In this document: positions 1 through 5,405 of the stretch, piece after piece | How the letters are laid out: each line of letters opens with the position of its first letter | Numbering within the stretch: the first letter of the stretch is position 1 | Assembly (NCBI GenBank): GCA_050049355.1 | Contig: JASFWK010000103.1 | Location: 1 to 7,702, forward strand | Direction: 5' to 3' | DNA length: 7,702 bases | Source of the DNA: JASFWK01 sp050049355 | GTDB lineage: Bacteria; Chloroflexota; Anaerolineae; B4-G1; DUEL01 | Program-made: the position numbers and the translations under genes | The notes under the pieces: model-generated | The model's input: the letters and a program-made list of their open reading frames with translations, nothing else | Databases searched by the model: none | What the model was told of the DNA's origin: nothing

Positions 1-480
1 ACTGCCCTCGGACGTAGGGGAAGCGAAGTCAGTGACGGTGGGCGCGGGCGAGGTGGGAAGGACCGCGATGGGGGACGGTGCCGCCCCGATGGCCAGCTGG
101 CCTGGCCTGAGCACGCCCAGCTCCCATCCAACCAAGACGGCTACCAGGAGGAGCCCTGCCACAGCGACCACCTTCACCGCCGAAGCCAGATACCTTCTCC
201 GGCGCGGGCGGGAGGTAGACGAGCGAGGCAAGGCAACCAGGCGTCGGCGCGCCCACCGCAGAGCCGCGTGGGCGCGAGAGCTTCGCGGTCTAGACTCCAG
301 AGCGCGGGCTATGTAGACAAGACTGGAGCGAGGATCCTTAGCCAGGTAGGCCAGCCACAGAAGCGCGGTCTCGCTGCTCGGATCTCGTCGAAGCACAGCC
401 CGAAAAGCAGACCGGGCCTCCCCCTTTCGTCCAGCCTTGACTGCCCTAATCGCTCTACGCAAGTGCTCCGCGACTGACAT
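1..480 (-). CDS. Membrane-anchored protein, N-terminal part only (runs off left edge)
   Basis: Reading the minus strand from ATG at 480 gives 160 codons with no stop before the window edge, so the C-terminal part is missing. Residues 1-80 are Arg/Ala-rich and helical, with a TPR-like look (MSVAEHLRRA, then FRAVLRRDPSSETALLWLAYL), so they probably form a short cytoplasmic helical repeat. A basic stretch with RRRR (about 92-96) precedes one hydrophobic helix at about 101-120 (VKVVAVAGLLLVAVLVGWEL). A Pro/Thr/Ser linker (SPIAVLPTSPAPTVT) follows, as in exported proteins whose catalytic domain comes later. GGGGAG lies 3-8 bases before the ATG. The gene follows the amidase gene by 78 bases on the same strand, so co-transcription is likely. 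The function is unknown because the outer domain is not visible. An exported wall-active or peptidase domain is only a guess from context. Confidence 0.7.
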   Translation of the reverse strand, partial: MSVAEHLRRAIRAVKAGRKGEARSAFRAVLRRDPSSETALLWLAYLAKDPRSSLVYIARALESRPRSSRAHAALRWARRRLVALPRSSTSRPRRRRYLASAVKVVAVAGLLLVAVLVGWELGVLRPGQLAIGAAPSPIAVLPTSPAPTVTDFASPTSEGS

Positions 481-558
481 ATCTCCCCGCCTCGTCGCGA
501 ACAGTGTAGGGCATCTCGATCCTTGAGGCGCATTCCGGATGCCCAGCCCATTCCCCGC

Positions 559-1341
559 TTAGGGTGTCTCTTCCTCCAGGAAACAGAGAATCCCATCCAC
601 GATCCCCTGCGCCACCAAGTCCTGCCGGTTCAGAAGTAGATCCCGGTCTGCCAACATGAATCCCATCTCAATGATCACCCCCGGCGTGTGTGTGTCCACC
701 TCGTAGAAGATGTGGTAGTGCGTCATGTCGCTGGTGACGCTCCCCTCATGGAGGGTGAGGCCGGTGCGAGCGCCATAGCGACTGACCAGGCAGTCCTTCA
801 GCTGATCCTCTAATTGGGGCACAGCGCTATCCTCCACACGGGCGACCTTGAAGCCAGAGGCCTCCGGATAGAGGCACGAATCAGCATGAATAGCGATGAG
901 AGCGCGAGCCTGGTAGCCAGCCAGCCGCACGTCGCGTTCCTCCAGCAAGTCGACCTCATACCCCAAAGCCCGCAGGGTGTTCACCACGCGCTGGGCCACA
1001 GCCAAGTCGATATCCACCTCCCGCAGCCAGCCGTCGCAGACGGCGCCCGAATCGTTCCCCCAGTGGCCGGCAATAATGCCGATCGGGAGGGGGCCAGACG
1101 GGGTGGGGGTAACAGCCGGGGGTGACGCAGGAGCGAGAGCGGCAGAACGGGGGGTGACGACTGGCACCGAGGTAGGAACAGGTGAAGGTAGCACACCCCC
1201 GGATCGCCCCACTTCTGTGAAGCCACGAACCAGCGCGAAGGCAGCCGTCAGGAAGACCACCAGTGCCAGCAAGCGGGGGGCACTGGAGTCTCGTGGGGGG
1301 GTGCTAGACCGGGGCTGAGCGTGGCTTGTCCTCTGCCGCAT
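559..1341 (-). CDS. N-acetylmuramoyl-L-alanine amidase, Amidase_3 type, membrane-anchored
   Basis: This 260-residue protein should cleave the bond between N-acetylmuramic acid and L-alanine in peptidoglycan, outside the cytoplasmic membrane. Residues 23-41 form one hydrophobic helix (signal anchor or signal peptide). Residues 50-85 are a Pro/Thr/Ser/Val linker. The zinc amidase domain fills about 86-256. Visible Amidase_3 hallmarks are GHWGNDSGA with His93, REVDIDLA with Glu108, AIHADS with His152 (the three expected zinc ligands) and IIEMGF with Glu225 (expected catalytic Glu). The usual GHGG is GHWG here. The length is normal for a short single-domain amidase without SPOR or LysM repeats. 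The start at 1341 is preceded by GAGAGAGG/CTGAGG and lies about 17 bases after the predicted transcription start. The next gene on this strand (480-1) also has a TM-plus-linker layout. Confidence 0.9.
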   Translation of the reverse strand: MRQRTSHAQPRSSTPPRDSSAPRLLALVVFLTAAFALVRGFTEVGRSGGVLPSPVPTSVPVVTPRSAALAPASPPAVTPTPSGPLPIGIIAGHWGNDSGAVCDGWLREVDIDLAVAQRVVNTLRALGYEVDLLEERDVRLAGYQARALIAIHADSCLYPEASGFKVARVEDSAVPQLEDQLKDCLVSRYGARTGLTLHEGSVTSDMTHYHIFYEVDTHTPGVIIEMGFMLADRDLLLNRQDLVAQGIVDGILCFLEEETP

Positions 1342-1364
1342 CCTCAGATCCTCTCTCCTGGACT

Positions 1365-1393
1365 ATCTTATCCTCAAACAGCCCGCAAGTCAA
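1365..1393 (-). promoter_or_regulatory. sigma70-like promoter for the amidase gene
   Basis: On the minus strand, TTGACT (1393-1388) and TAAGAT (1370-1365) are separated by exactly 17 bases. Transcription would start near 1358, giving a very short leader before the ATG at 1341. It is the best promoter match between the tRNA gene and the amidase gene. Confidence 0.55.
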
Positions 1394-1421
1394 CGCTCGG
1401 GATCATCGCCTGAGATGAGTT

Positions 1422-1447
1422 TGCGGGCAGGCGATGGCCTGCCCGCA
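1422..1447 (-). terminator. Perfect hairpin just after tRNA-Ser, probable terminator or 3' processing signal
   Basis: An 11-bp perfect inverted repeat (tgcgggcaggc / gcctgcccgca) with a 4-base loop starts one base past the encoded CCA of the tRNA. It is very GC-rich and stable, but the minus strand continues AAACTC with no U-tract. It could therefore be a U-less terminator or a stop for 3' trimming rather than a classical intrinsic terminator. Confidence 0.55.
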
Positions 1448-1448
1448 T

Positions 1449-1539
1449 TGGCGGAGGGGGTGGGATTCGAACCCACGGTGGCCCAACGGACCACAACGGT
1501 TTTCGAGACCGCCCCGATCGTCCACTCCGGCACCCCTCC
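1449..1539 (-). tRNA. tRNA-Ser, anticodon CGA (reads UCG)
   Basis: The minus strand folds as a class II tRNA. The acceptor stem is GGAGGGG/CCCCTCC, followed by discriminator G and a genome-encoded CCA (1451-1449). The T arm is GTGGG-TTCGAAT-CCCAC. The anticodon stem GCGGT/ACCGT holds the 7-base loop CTCGAAA, which places anticodon CGA at positions 34-36. The long variable arm (stem GTGG/CCAC) is the class II feature expected for serine and rules out most other identities. Length is 91 bases with CCA. Confidence 0.95.
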
Positions 1540-1577
1540 ACAGGGTATTCAGCTGTGCAGTGCCAGCTTGCACCCAG

Positions 1578-1606
1578 ATTATAGCATGCACCCATCGACG
1601 AGACAA
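1578..1606 (-). promoter_or_regulatory. Extended -10 sigma70 promoter for tRNA-Ser
   Basis: On the minus strand, TTGTCT (1606-1601), a 17-base spacer and a consensus TATAAT (1583-1578) preceded by TGC form an extended -10 promoter. The start would be near 1571, about 32 bases before the mature 5' end at 1539. The promoter lies between the M28 stop codon and the tRNA, so the tRNA has its own transcription unit. Confidence 0.75.
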
Positions 1607-1625
1607 TCTCACCGTCCCTGGGCGC

Positions 1626-3632
1626 CTACTCTCCTTCGCCACGCGGCCAGGTCGCCCCGCTCAGCGCCGCCAGCGGGGTCAGCACCAGCGCGACAAACGC
1701 GATGGTCCACGTGTTGAGGTTGAATCGCAGAAGCGGTTCTCCAACTGAGCCCAGCCCTGCGATGAAATCGACGTACATCTCCGTCAGCGGCACCAGTTGA
1801 TCCCGCGCTACCCGGTCTAATGTGTCATCGTCGTCGAAGAGCCACGTCGGTCCGCTGATCAGGCTGACGACCGGGTAACCGGCGCGCTGGAAGGTCCCGG
1901 CGTCGGTGGGCACACCCAGCGGCGTACCAGTGGGGAACACGAGCGTGCGGTAGATCGCGTGCCGGGCGACCGCTCGCGCATAGAGGCTGACCACCACCGG
2001 GTTCTCGGTGATGAAGGTGCCGCGCGGCTCGACCATCCCGGTCGGCGGGGCGGGCGGGTTGTAATCGTCGGCGATGTGCTCGATGCAGACATCAAAGAGC
2101 ATATTGGCCAGGATGTCGCCGCGGTGCTCCTCGATGAAGGCCTCGTTGCTCGGCGCGCCGACCATGTGCGACCCGGTGAACATGAAGATCAGCGTGCGCT
2201 CCCGCTGCTCCGGCGGCACCTGCGAGAAGTACTTTGCCAGGCCCAGCACCATCCCCACGCCGCTGGAGTCCTCGATACCGCTGGGCCAGGGTGCGTCGTG
2301 GTGGGAGTGGACCACGATGTTTGTGTCGCTGCGGCCGGGCAGAACGCCGTAGACCGTGGCGGTCTCCCCACCACCCCGGGCCACCTCTGCCTCAAGCACC
2401 AACCGCGCCGAGATGGCCTCTTCCTCAAGCGCTGCCTTCAACTCCTCTCCATCCTCCTCCATCACATACAGGCTGGGGATGGGCCTGAGGACGCCATCGT
2501 AAGGCGCGTAGTAGGTGAAATCCCCCATCTCGGGGTATCCGTGGAGGATGCCGACAATGCCGGCCACGTCGTGCTCGGCCGCTCGCTCGTAGACATCGTG
2601 GAACTGGAACAGCCAGCCGATCGGATAGGGATGCTCCCAGCCCTCGGCGGTGCCATCAGGATCGAAGGCCATGAAGGAGAAGAGAGCCATCTTATCCCAG
2701 CTAATGTTCACTGGCAGTAGATCCACAAGAAGTATCTTGCCGGCCACGTCCGCACCGGCGAAGTCCTCCTCGGCGCCTGGACCGACGTAGATCAGCTCCG
2801 CCTCGACCCCCTCCGCCGCAGTAGGGCCACTGTAGGGGACATAGAAGCTCTCCAGCTCCTCGGCCTGGTCGGTGCCCGGGTGGACGATGACGCTCCACGA
2901 GATGGGCTCCCAGTAGTCAAAGGTGAAGGGTTCTGCATGCACATCGGTGAAGCCGAACTCGCGCAGCTTGTCCTGCAGGTAGTCGATGGCCTGAAGGTCT
3001 GCTTCGGACCCAGGCCGGCGGACGCCGAAGTTGTAGATGTCCTCGATCCAGCCGAAGATCTCGTCTTCGGCGGGCACCTGTGCGCCCTCGAACGTGGGAG
3101 CGGTAGGCAGGCGAGAGGTGAAGCCCACGAAGACCGGCAGCCCGACCACCACCAACGTCAGCAGAGGGATGGTCGAGCCAAGAAAGAGCTTACGCCTTTG
3201 CCCGTCCACACGCGCAGGCACCATCCGGTCGCCCACGACCACAAGCACCACCCCGCCGACCAAGAAGAGCATCATCCCGGCCAGGAAGCCAGCACCGCCT
3301 GCGGCTATGGCAGGGAAGTTGAGGAGCTGGACGACGGCGTGCACTCCCGAGGCCAGTCCCAGCACATACTGGACCAGGAACCAGATTCCCACCCCTATCC
3401 AGGCTCGTCCTGCGAACGAGAGCCAATGGCGTTCCCGGTGATAGAGAAGCCAGGCCAGGAGCAGGAGGGAGATCGGAGGGACGAGTGTGTACCACGTGAT
3501 GAAGAGAGCCAGCCCGAGGCTGGACTTATCGAGCAGCAAAGCCAGGCCGAACGGCAGGGCAGAGAAGAGCAGAGCCAGGGCGAGGAACAATGCCGCCTGG
3601 CCGAGCCAGGAGCTTACGCGTCTGCTAGCCAT
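1626..3632 (-). CDS. Multi-pass membrane protein with PA and M28 peptidase-like outer domain, catalytic residues altered
   Basis: This 668-residue protein has about five N-terminal membrane helices (roughly 11-34, 42-63, 77-97, 110-134, 151-171), a large outer region (about 175-630) and a last helix at 639-660. The outer region starts like M28 (NFGVRRPGSEADLQAIDYLQ, 201-220), carries a PA-like insert at about 240-420, then the M28 core. HHD at 444-446 and EDSSG with Asp455 match the first zinc ligand and the bridging Asp. The usual Glu-Glu motif is replaced by GSHMVG (487-492), and the position of the last zinc His is Phe599 in LFDDDDT. It may therefore be a non-peptidase homologue, like nicastrin or the transferrin receptor, or belong to a divergent subfamily. 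AAAGGAGG lies five bases before the ATG. The gene is divergent from the REP/transposase element and separated from it by about 310 bases. Confidence 0.85.
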   Translation of the reverse strand: MASRRVSSWLGQAALFLALALLFSALPFGLALLLDKSSLGLALFITWYTLVPPISLLLLAWLLYHRERHWLSFAGRAWIGVGIWFLVQYVLGLASGVHAVVQLLNFPAIAAGGAGFLAGMMLFLVGGVVLVVVGDRMVPARVDGQRRKLFLGSTIPLLTLVVVGLPVFVGFTSRLPTAPTFEGAQVPAEDEIFGWIEDIYNFGVRRPGSEADLQAIDYLQDKLREFGFTDVHAEPFTFDYWEPISWSVIVHPGTDQAEELESFYVPYSGPTAAEGVEAELIYVGPGAEEDFAGADVAGKILLVDLLPVNISWDKMALFSFMAFDPDGTAEGWEHPYPIGWLFQFHDVYERAAEHDVAGIVGILHGYPEMGDFTYYAPYDGVLRPIPSLYVMEEDGEELKAALEEEAISARLVLEAEVARGGGETATVYGVLPGRSDTNIVVHSHHDAPWPSGIEDSSGVGMVLGLAKYFSQVPPEQRERTLIFMFTGSHMVGAPSNEAFIEEHRGDILANMLFDVCIEHIADDYNPPAPPTGMVEPRGTFITENPVVVSLYARAVARHAIYRTLVFPTGTPLGVPTDAGTFQRAGYPVVSLISGPTWLFDDDDTLDRVARDQLVPLTEMYVDFIAGLGSVGEPLLRFNLNTWTIAFVALVLTPLAALSGATWPRGEGE

Positions 3633-3637
3633 TGCAC

Positions 3638-3645
3638 CCTCCTTT
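3638..3645 (-). promoter_or_regulatory. Strong Shine-Dalgarno of the M28-like gene
   Basis: The minus strand reads AAAGGAGG, then GTGCA, then ATG at 3632. This near-consensus site with a 5-base spacer fixes the start codon. Confidence 0.75.
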
Positions 3646-3665
3646 TGGTCAGCTCATGCAGCTTC

Positions 3666-3693
3666 ATTCTAACACAGAGGGGGGAGAGGGCAA
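3666..3693 (-). promoter_or_regulatory. Candidate promoter of the M28-like gene
   Basis: On the minus strand, TTGCCC (3693-3688), a 16-base spacer and TAGAAT (3671-3666, 5 of 6 with TATAAT) would give a start near 3659 and a leader of about 27 bases that includes the AAAGGAGG site. The -35 match is only 4 of 6. Confidence 0.45.
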
Positions 3694-3700
3694 GCCAAAG

Positions 3701-3728
3701 TTGCGCCGCACTTGGGTTGTGCTATACT
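3701..3728 (+). promoter_or_regulatory. Candidate weak promoter reading into the REP array and transposase
   Basis: TTGCGC at 3701-3706 and TATACT at 3723-3728, 16 bases apart, face the transposase. The leader would be about 210 bases and contain all upstream REP hairpins, which could limit expression. The -35 is weak, so this is tentative. Confidence 0.3.
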
Positions 3729-3751
3729 GAGGTTTGACAGCAACCCACAAA

Positions 3752-3920
3752 GTCACGCTACAAGCGTGATCTACAGCAGCCTATGACCATCGAGGTCATG
3801 CTTTGAACGTGAAGACCTGCACACGCCAGGCGTCACGCTATGACCTCATCACAGAGTGACCTACAGCAACCTACGACCATCGAGCGTCCACTAGTCGCGT
3901 GACCTACAAGGCGTGATTCG
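3752..3920. repeat. Upstream REP-like cluster: palindromes with CTAC feet
   Basis: This fills most of the 311-base gap before the transposase. A first hairpin, tcacgct-aca-agcgtga (3753-3769), is followed after one base by CTAC (3771-3774). A second gtcac...gtgac pair (3832-3860) is also followed by CTAC (3861-3864). A third degenerate copy, gtcgcgtgac then CTAC, lies at 3895-3908. A 24-base flanking unit beginning ctacagca and ending gaccatcgag occurs at 3771-3794 and 3861-3884 with two mismatches. A smaller hairpin, atgacc/ggtcat, is at 3783-3799. CTAC is the reverse complement of the GTAG tetranucleotide typical of REP feet, so these copies are inverted relative to the downstream one. Confidence 0.75.
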
Positions 3921-3943
3921 CAAAGACTGCAAAGGGGCGAACA

Positions 3944-4465
3944 ATGAACTTTCATCGCTACTACGTGCCCGGCGCTATCGTCTTCATCACCCAGGTCGTA
4001 CAGCACCGCGAACCCGTATTTCAGAATAGGGATTGCCTAGAACTGCTGCTGGTGACACTGCGAAGGGTCAAGACATTGCATCCATTCTCGATGTTAGGAT
4101 ACGTGTTCTTGCCCGACCATTTCCATTTGCTCATCAAACCAACTGGAAAGAGCAATTTCAGCCAGATTATGCATTCGCTCAAGCCCAATTTCACCAAGGC
4201 ATACAAGCGGATGATGGGAATCACTGGACCGGTCAAGTTCTGGCAGAAACGCTTCTGGGATCACATCATTCGCGACGAGGCGGAGCTTAGAAGGACTTTG
4301 GATTACGTTCATTACAACCCAGTCAAACACGGACTGGCGACCAGACCCGAAGACTGGAAGCACAGCTCCTTTTCAGTCTGGCGCGAGCGAGGGGCATATC
4401 CTGACGGATGGGGATGGTCAGCACCGCAATCGCTTGCCGGACTCAATAGCAGAACGGGCGAGTAG
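3944..4465 (+). CDS. REP-associated tyrosine transposase (RAYT, Y1/HUH family)
   Basis: This 173-residue protein belongs to the Y1 (IS200/IS605-like) nucleases that cut single-stranded REP hairpins through a 5'-phosphotyrosine link. It has the metal-binding HUH motif HFHLLI (His59, His61) and the C-terminal motif YVHYNPVKHGL with the expected catalytic Tyr121. Between them, FWQKRFWDHIIRDEAELRRTLDY is the usual RAYT stretch. Length is normal for a RAYT and no frame damage is seen. AAAGGGG at 3931-3937 with a 6-base spacer supports the ATG. It is flanked by REP-like palindromes on both sides, and its TAG stop lies inside the GTAG foot of the downstream REP. RAYTs are usually single-copy domesticated genes that spread REPs. 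Whether this one is active cannot be seen. Confidence 0.92.
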   Translation: MNFHRYYVPGAIVFITQVVQHREPVFQNRDCLELLLVTLRRVKTLHPFSMLGYVFLPDHFHLLIKPTGKSNFSQIMHSLKPNFTKAYKRMMGITGPVKFWQKRFWDHIIRDEAELRRTLDYVHYNPVKHGLATRPEDWKHSSFSVWRERGAYPDGWGWSAPQSLAGLNSRTGE

Positions 4466-4491
4466 GTCACGCTTTCAGCGTGACAATCCGC
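4462..4491 (+). repeat. REP element with GTAG foot, overlapping the transposase stop codon
   Basis: GTAG (4462-4465) is followed directly by a perfect 8-bp hairpin: gtcacgct (4466-4473), loop ttc, agcgtgac (4477-4484). The TAG of the foot is the stop codon of the transposase. The last part, tcagcgtgacaatccgc (4475-4491), recurs exactly at 4773-4789. It is the best-preserved REP in the window. Confidence 0.8.
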
Positions 4492-4507
4492 TTGACGGGA
4501 GGAATCC

Positions 4508-4825
4508 ATTCGTAAGTACGATCTCCTACCCCGTCTCCTGGACAACGTGGCGCCGGATGTATCGAGCTCACCCTGACCTTCCAGCAAGTCGAACAAATAC
4601 TGGACGACACGCTTCCCTACAGCGCCAGGCTACCAAGCTTGGTGGGCGAATCCCAGTTCAACCCGCGACCATCCTTGCGCTCAGGCATGGCTTGGCGCCG
4701 GCTGGGACGTGGACGCTGTTGATCAAGACGGGGAGTGGGTCCGTTTCCGGCGCTCGCCCTGGCCGATCGGTATCAGCGTGACAATCCGCCCCAACTCCAG
4801 GCGTCACGCTACAGGCGCGACCTAA
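4508..4825 (+). pseudogene. Broken small gene of the KYDPL/AWWAN hypothetical family (DUF7662-like)
   Basis: Three segments join into one recognisable domain. Frame A, 4508-4560, reads IRKYDLLPRLLDNVAPDV. Frame B, 4561-4638, reads IELTLTFQQVEQILDDTLPYSARLPS. Back in frame A, 4640-4825 reads WWANPSSTRDHPCAQAWLG, then AGWDVDAVDQDGEWVRFRR and a tail. The family I compare it with starts KYDPL, continues LTF..IE.ILG.PLP.SAR, then AWWAN, AW...GW and V.FRR. I believe it is catalogued as DUF7662, function unknown. One base seems lost near 4561, and one gained (or two lost) near 4639. The start position is ATT behind a good GGGAGG (4497-4502), probably a former ATG. Without the shifts, frame A stops at TGA 4574. 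The tail runs into REP sequence up to TAA 4823. Two assembly errors could mimic this. Confidence 0.6.
4773..4825. repeat. Downstream REP pair, degenerate
   Basis: A half-copy, tcagcgtgacaatccgc (4773-4789), is identical to 4475-4491. It is followed by gtcacgctaca-ggcgcgac (4803-4821), which matches the first upstream copy (3752-3770) except for a few transitions that weaken its hairpin. Its foot is CTAA instead of CTAC. The two downstream REP sites bracket the broken gene at 4508-4825. Confidence 0.65.
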
Positions 4826-4828
4826 ACG

Positions 4829-4876
4829 GTCTGCAGCTCGATGGAGGAGGAGATCGCCATCATTGAGAGCAGCTAA
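4829..4876 (+). pseudogene. Short C-terminal remnant, possibly of an Eco57I-type methyltransferase
   Basis: The codons from 4841 read MEEEIAIIESS followed by TAA (4874-4876). This resembles the extreme C-terminus LYGLTEEEIAIVE of Eco57I-like and related DNA methyltransferases. One base earlier the DNA reads ctcgat (LD), as if a single-base shift separates GLD from EEEIAIIE. Nothing else of such a gene is visible upstream, where REP sequence begins. The match is short, so this is tentative, but it agrees with the helicase and HNH context downstream. Confidence 0.35.
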
Positions 4877-4908
4877 ACCTCCCGCAGGTTTGGAGCCTGC
4901 GGGAGGTT
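4876..4908. terminator. 13-bp perfect hairpin after the gene remnant
   Basis: aacctcccgcagg (4876-4888) and cctgcgggaggtt (4896-4908) form a perfect stem with a 7-base loop, starting on the last base of the TAA of the preceding remnant. No T-tract follows, so it may be a terminator of the U-poor kind or a dispersed intergenic palindrome. Part of the right arm (ctgcgggaggt) recurs at 4939-4949. The rest of 4909-4968 shows only AGGGAG (4958-4963), the likely ribosome site of the next remnant. Confidence 0.5.
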
Positions 4909-4968
4909 CAGAGGGCAGTCTGAAGAGTAGTTCCAGGGCTGCGGGAGGTCATACCACAGGGAGCTGCT

Positions 4969-5405
4969 ATGCCCCATAATACCATCGACAATCGCCAGGA
5001 GAAGCTCGTCGATCACGTCCGCTGCATGCTCCCCACCAGCCGCTCGGCCAGGTTCGCCGCGGATCATTCCTTCCTCTCCAGCCTGGAGGCCATGGCCGAC
5101 CAGCTGACCAACGTCCAGGAGCTACGCCTCCTCATTGGCAACACCTCCAGCCAGAGGACCATCGAACAGATCGCCGAGGGCTACCGCCGTCTGGAGCAGG
5201 TCCGTCACGCCACCGAGGACGTTGGCCACGCCGCCGCGTTCACGGATCAGACGGACCGAGCCGAGCGTGAACACACGCTTTCGCTCACCTCCACGGTCTG
5301 GACGCCACCCGACCAAGCAGGCAGACCGACGCAGACGAGGACGACGGTCTGCCGCGGATCGTGTGCAGCGAGGCGATAGTAGAACGATCAGCAGGCGAGA
5401 TATGA
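4969..5405 (+). pseudogene. Remnant of a PLD-domain helicase (SNF2/DEAD type), internally deleted and frameshifted
   Basis: From ATG 4969 (AGGGAG five bases upstream) the protein reads IDNRQEKLVDHV, ARFAADHSFLSSLEAMADQL, ELRLLIGNTSSQRTIEQIAE and GYRRLEQV. I recognise this as the N-terminus of large helicases that begin with a phospholipase-D-like domain (family form: IDNRQEKLVDHINRIL, ARFAVGYFFLSGLEAI, LRLLIGNT, EGYRRLE). Likeness fades after about residue 85, and this frame stops at 5379 with no helicase motifs. Another frame is open from 5271, reads DEDDGLPRIVCSEAIVERSAGEI and ends at TGA 5403-5405, overlapping the ATG of the HNH gene as ATGA. That overlap suggests the second frame is the true former C-terminus and that about 2-3 kb in between was lost. 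That both ends come from one gene is inference. Confidence 0.6.

Noticed and set aside
1959..2720. 253-codon plus-strand open frame
   Set aside because: It lies entirely opposite the M28-like gene, has His/Arg-rich shadow composition, and has no recognisable motif or ribosome site.
2880..3737. 285-codon plus-strand open frame
   Set aside because: It is antisense to the M28-like gene. Its Gln/Glu/His-rich text mirrors the membrane helices on the other strand, and it runs into the opposite gene's promoter.
3752..3920. CRISPR array
   Set aside because: The repeats are palindromic, unequal in length and spacing, differ in sequence, and carry GTAG/CTAC feet. They flank a RAYT and there are no cas genes.
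4434..4781. 115-codon plus-strand frame overlapping the transposase end
   Set aside because: It is a third frame across the REP and the broken KYDPL/AWWAN gene, whose other frames give the recognisable domain.
5135..5401. Upstream extension of the HNH frame to ATG 5135
   Set aside because: The added 89 residues are Arg/Pro/Thr-rich shadow of the helicase remnant. Family-like sequence begins at 5402, where ATGA coupling is seen.
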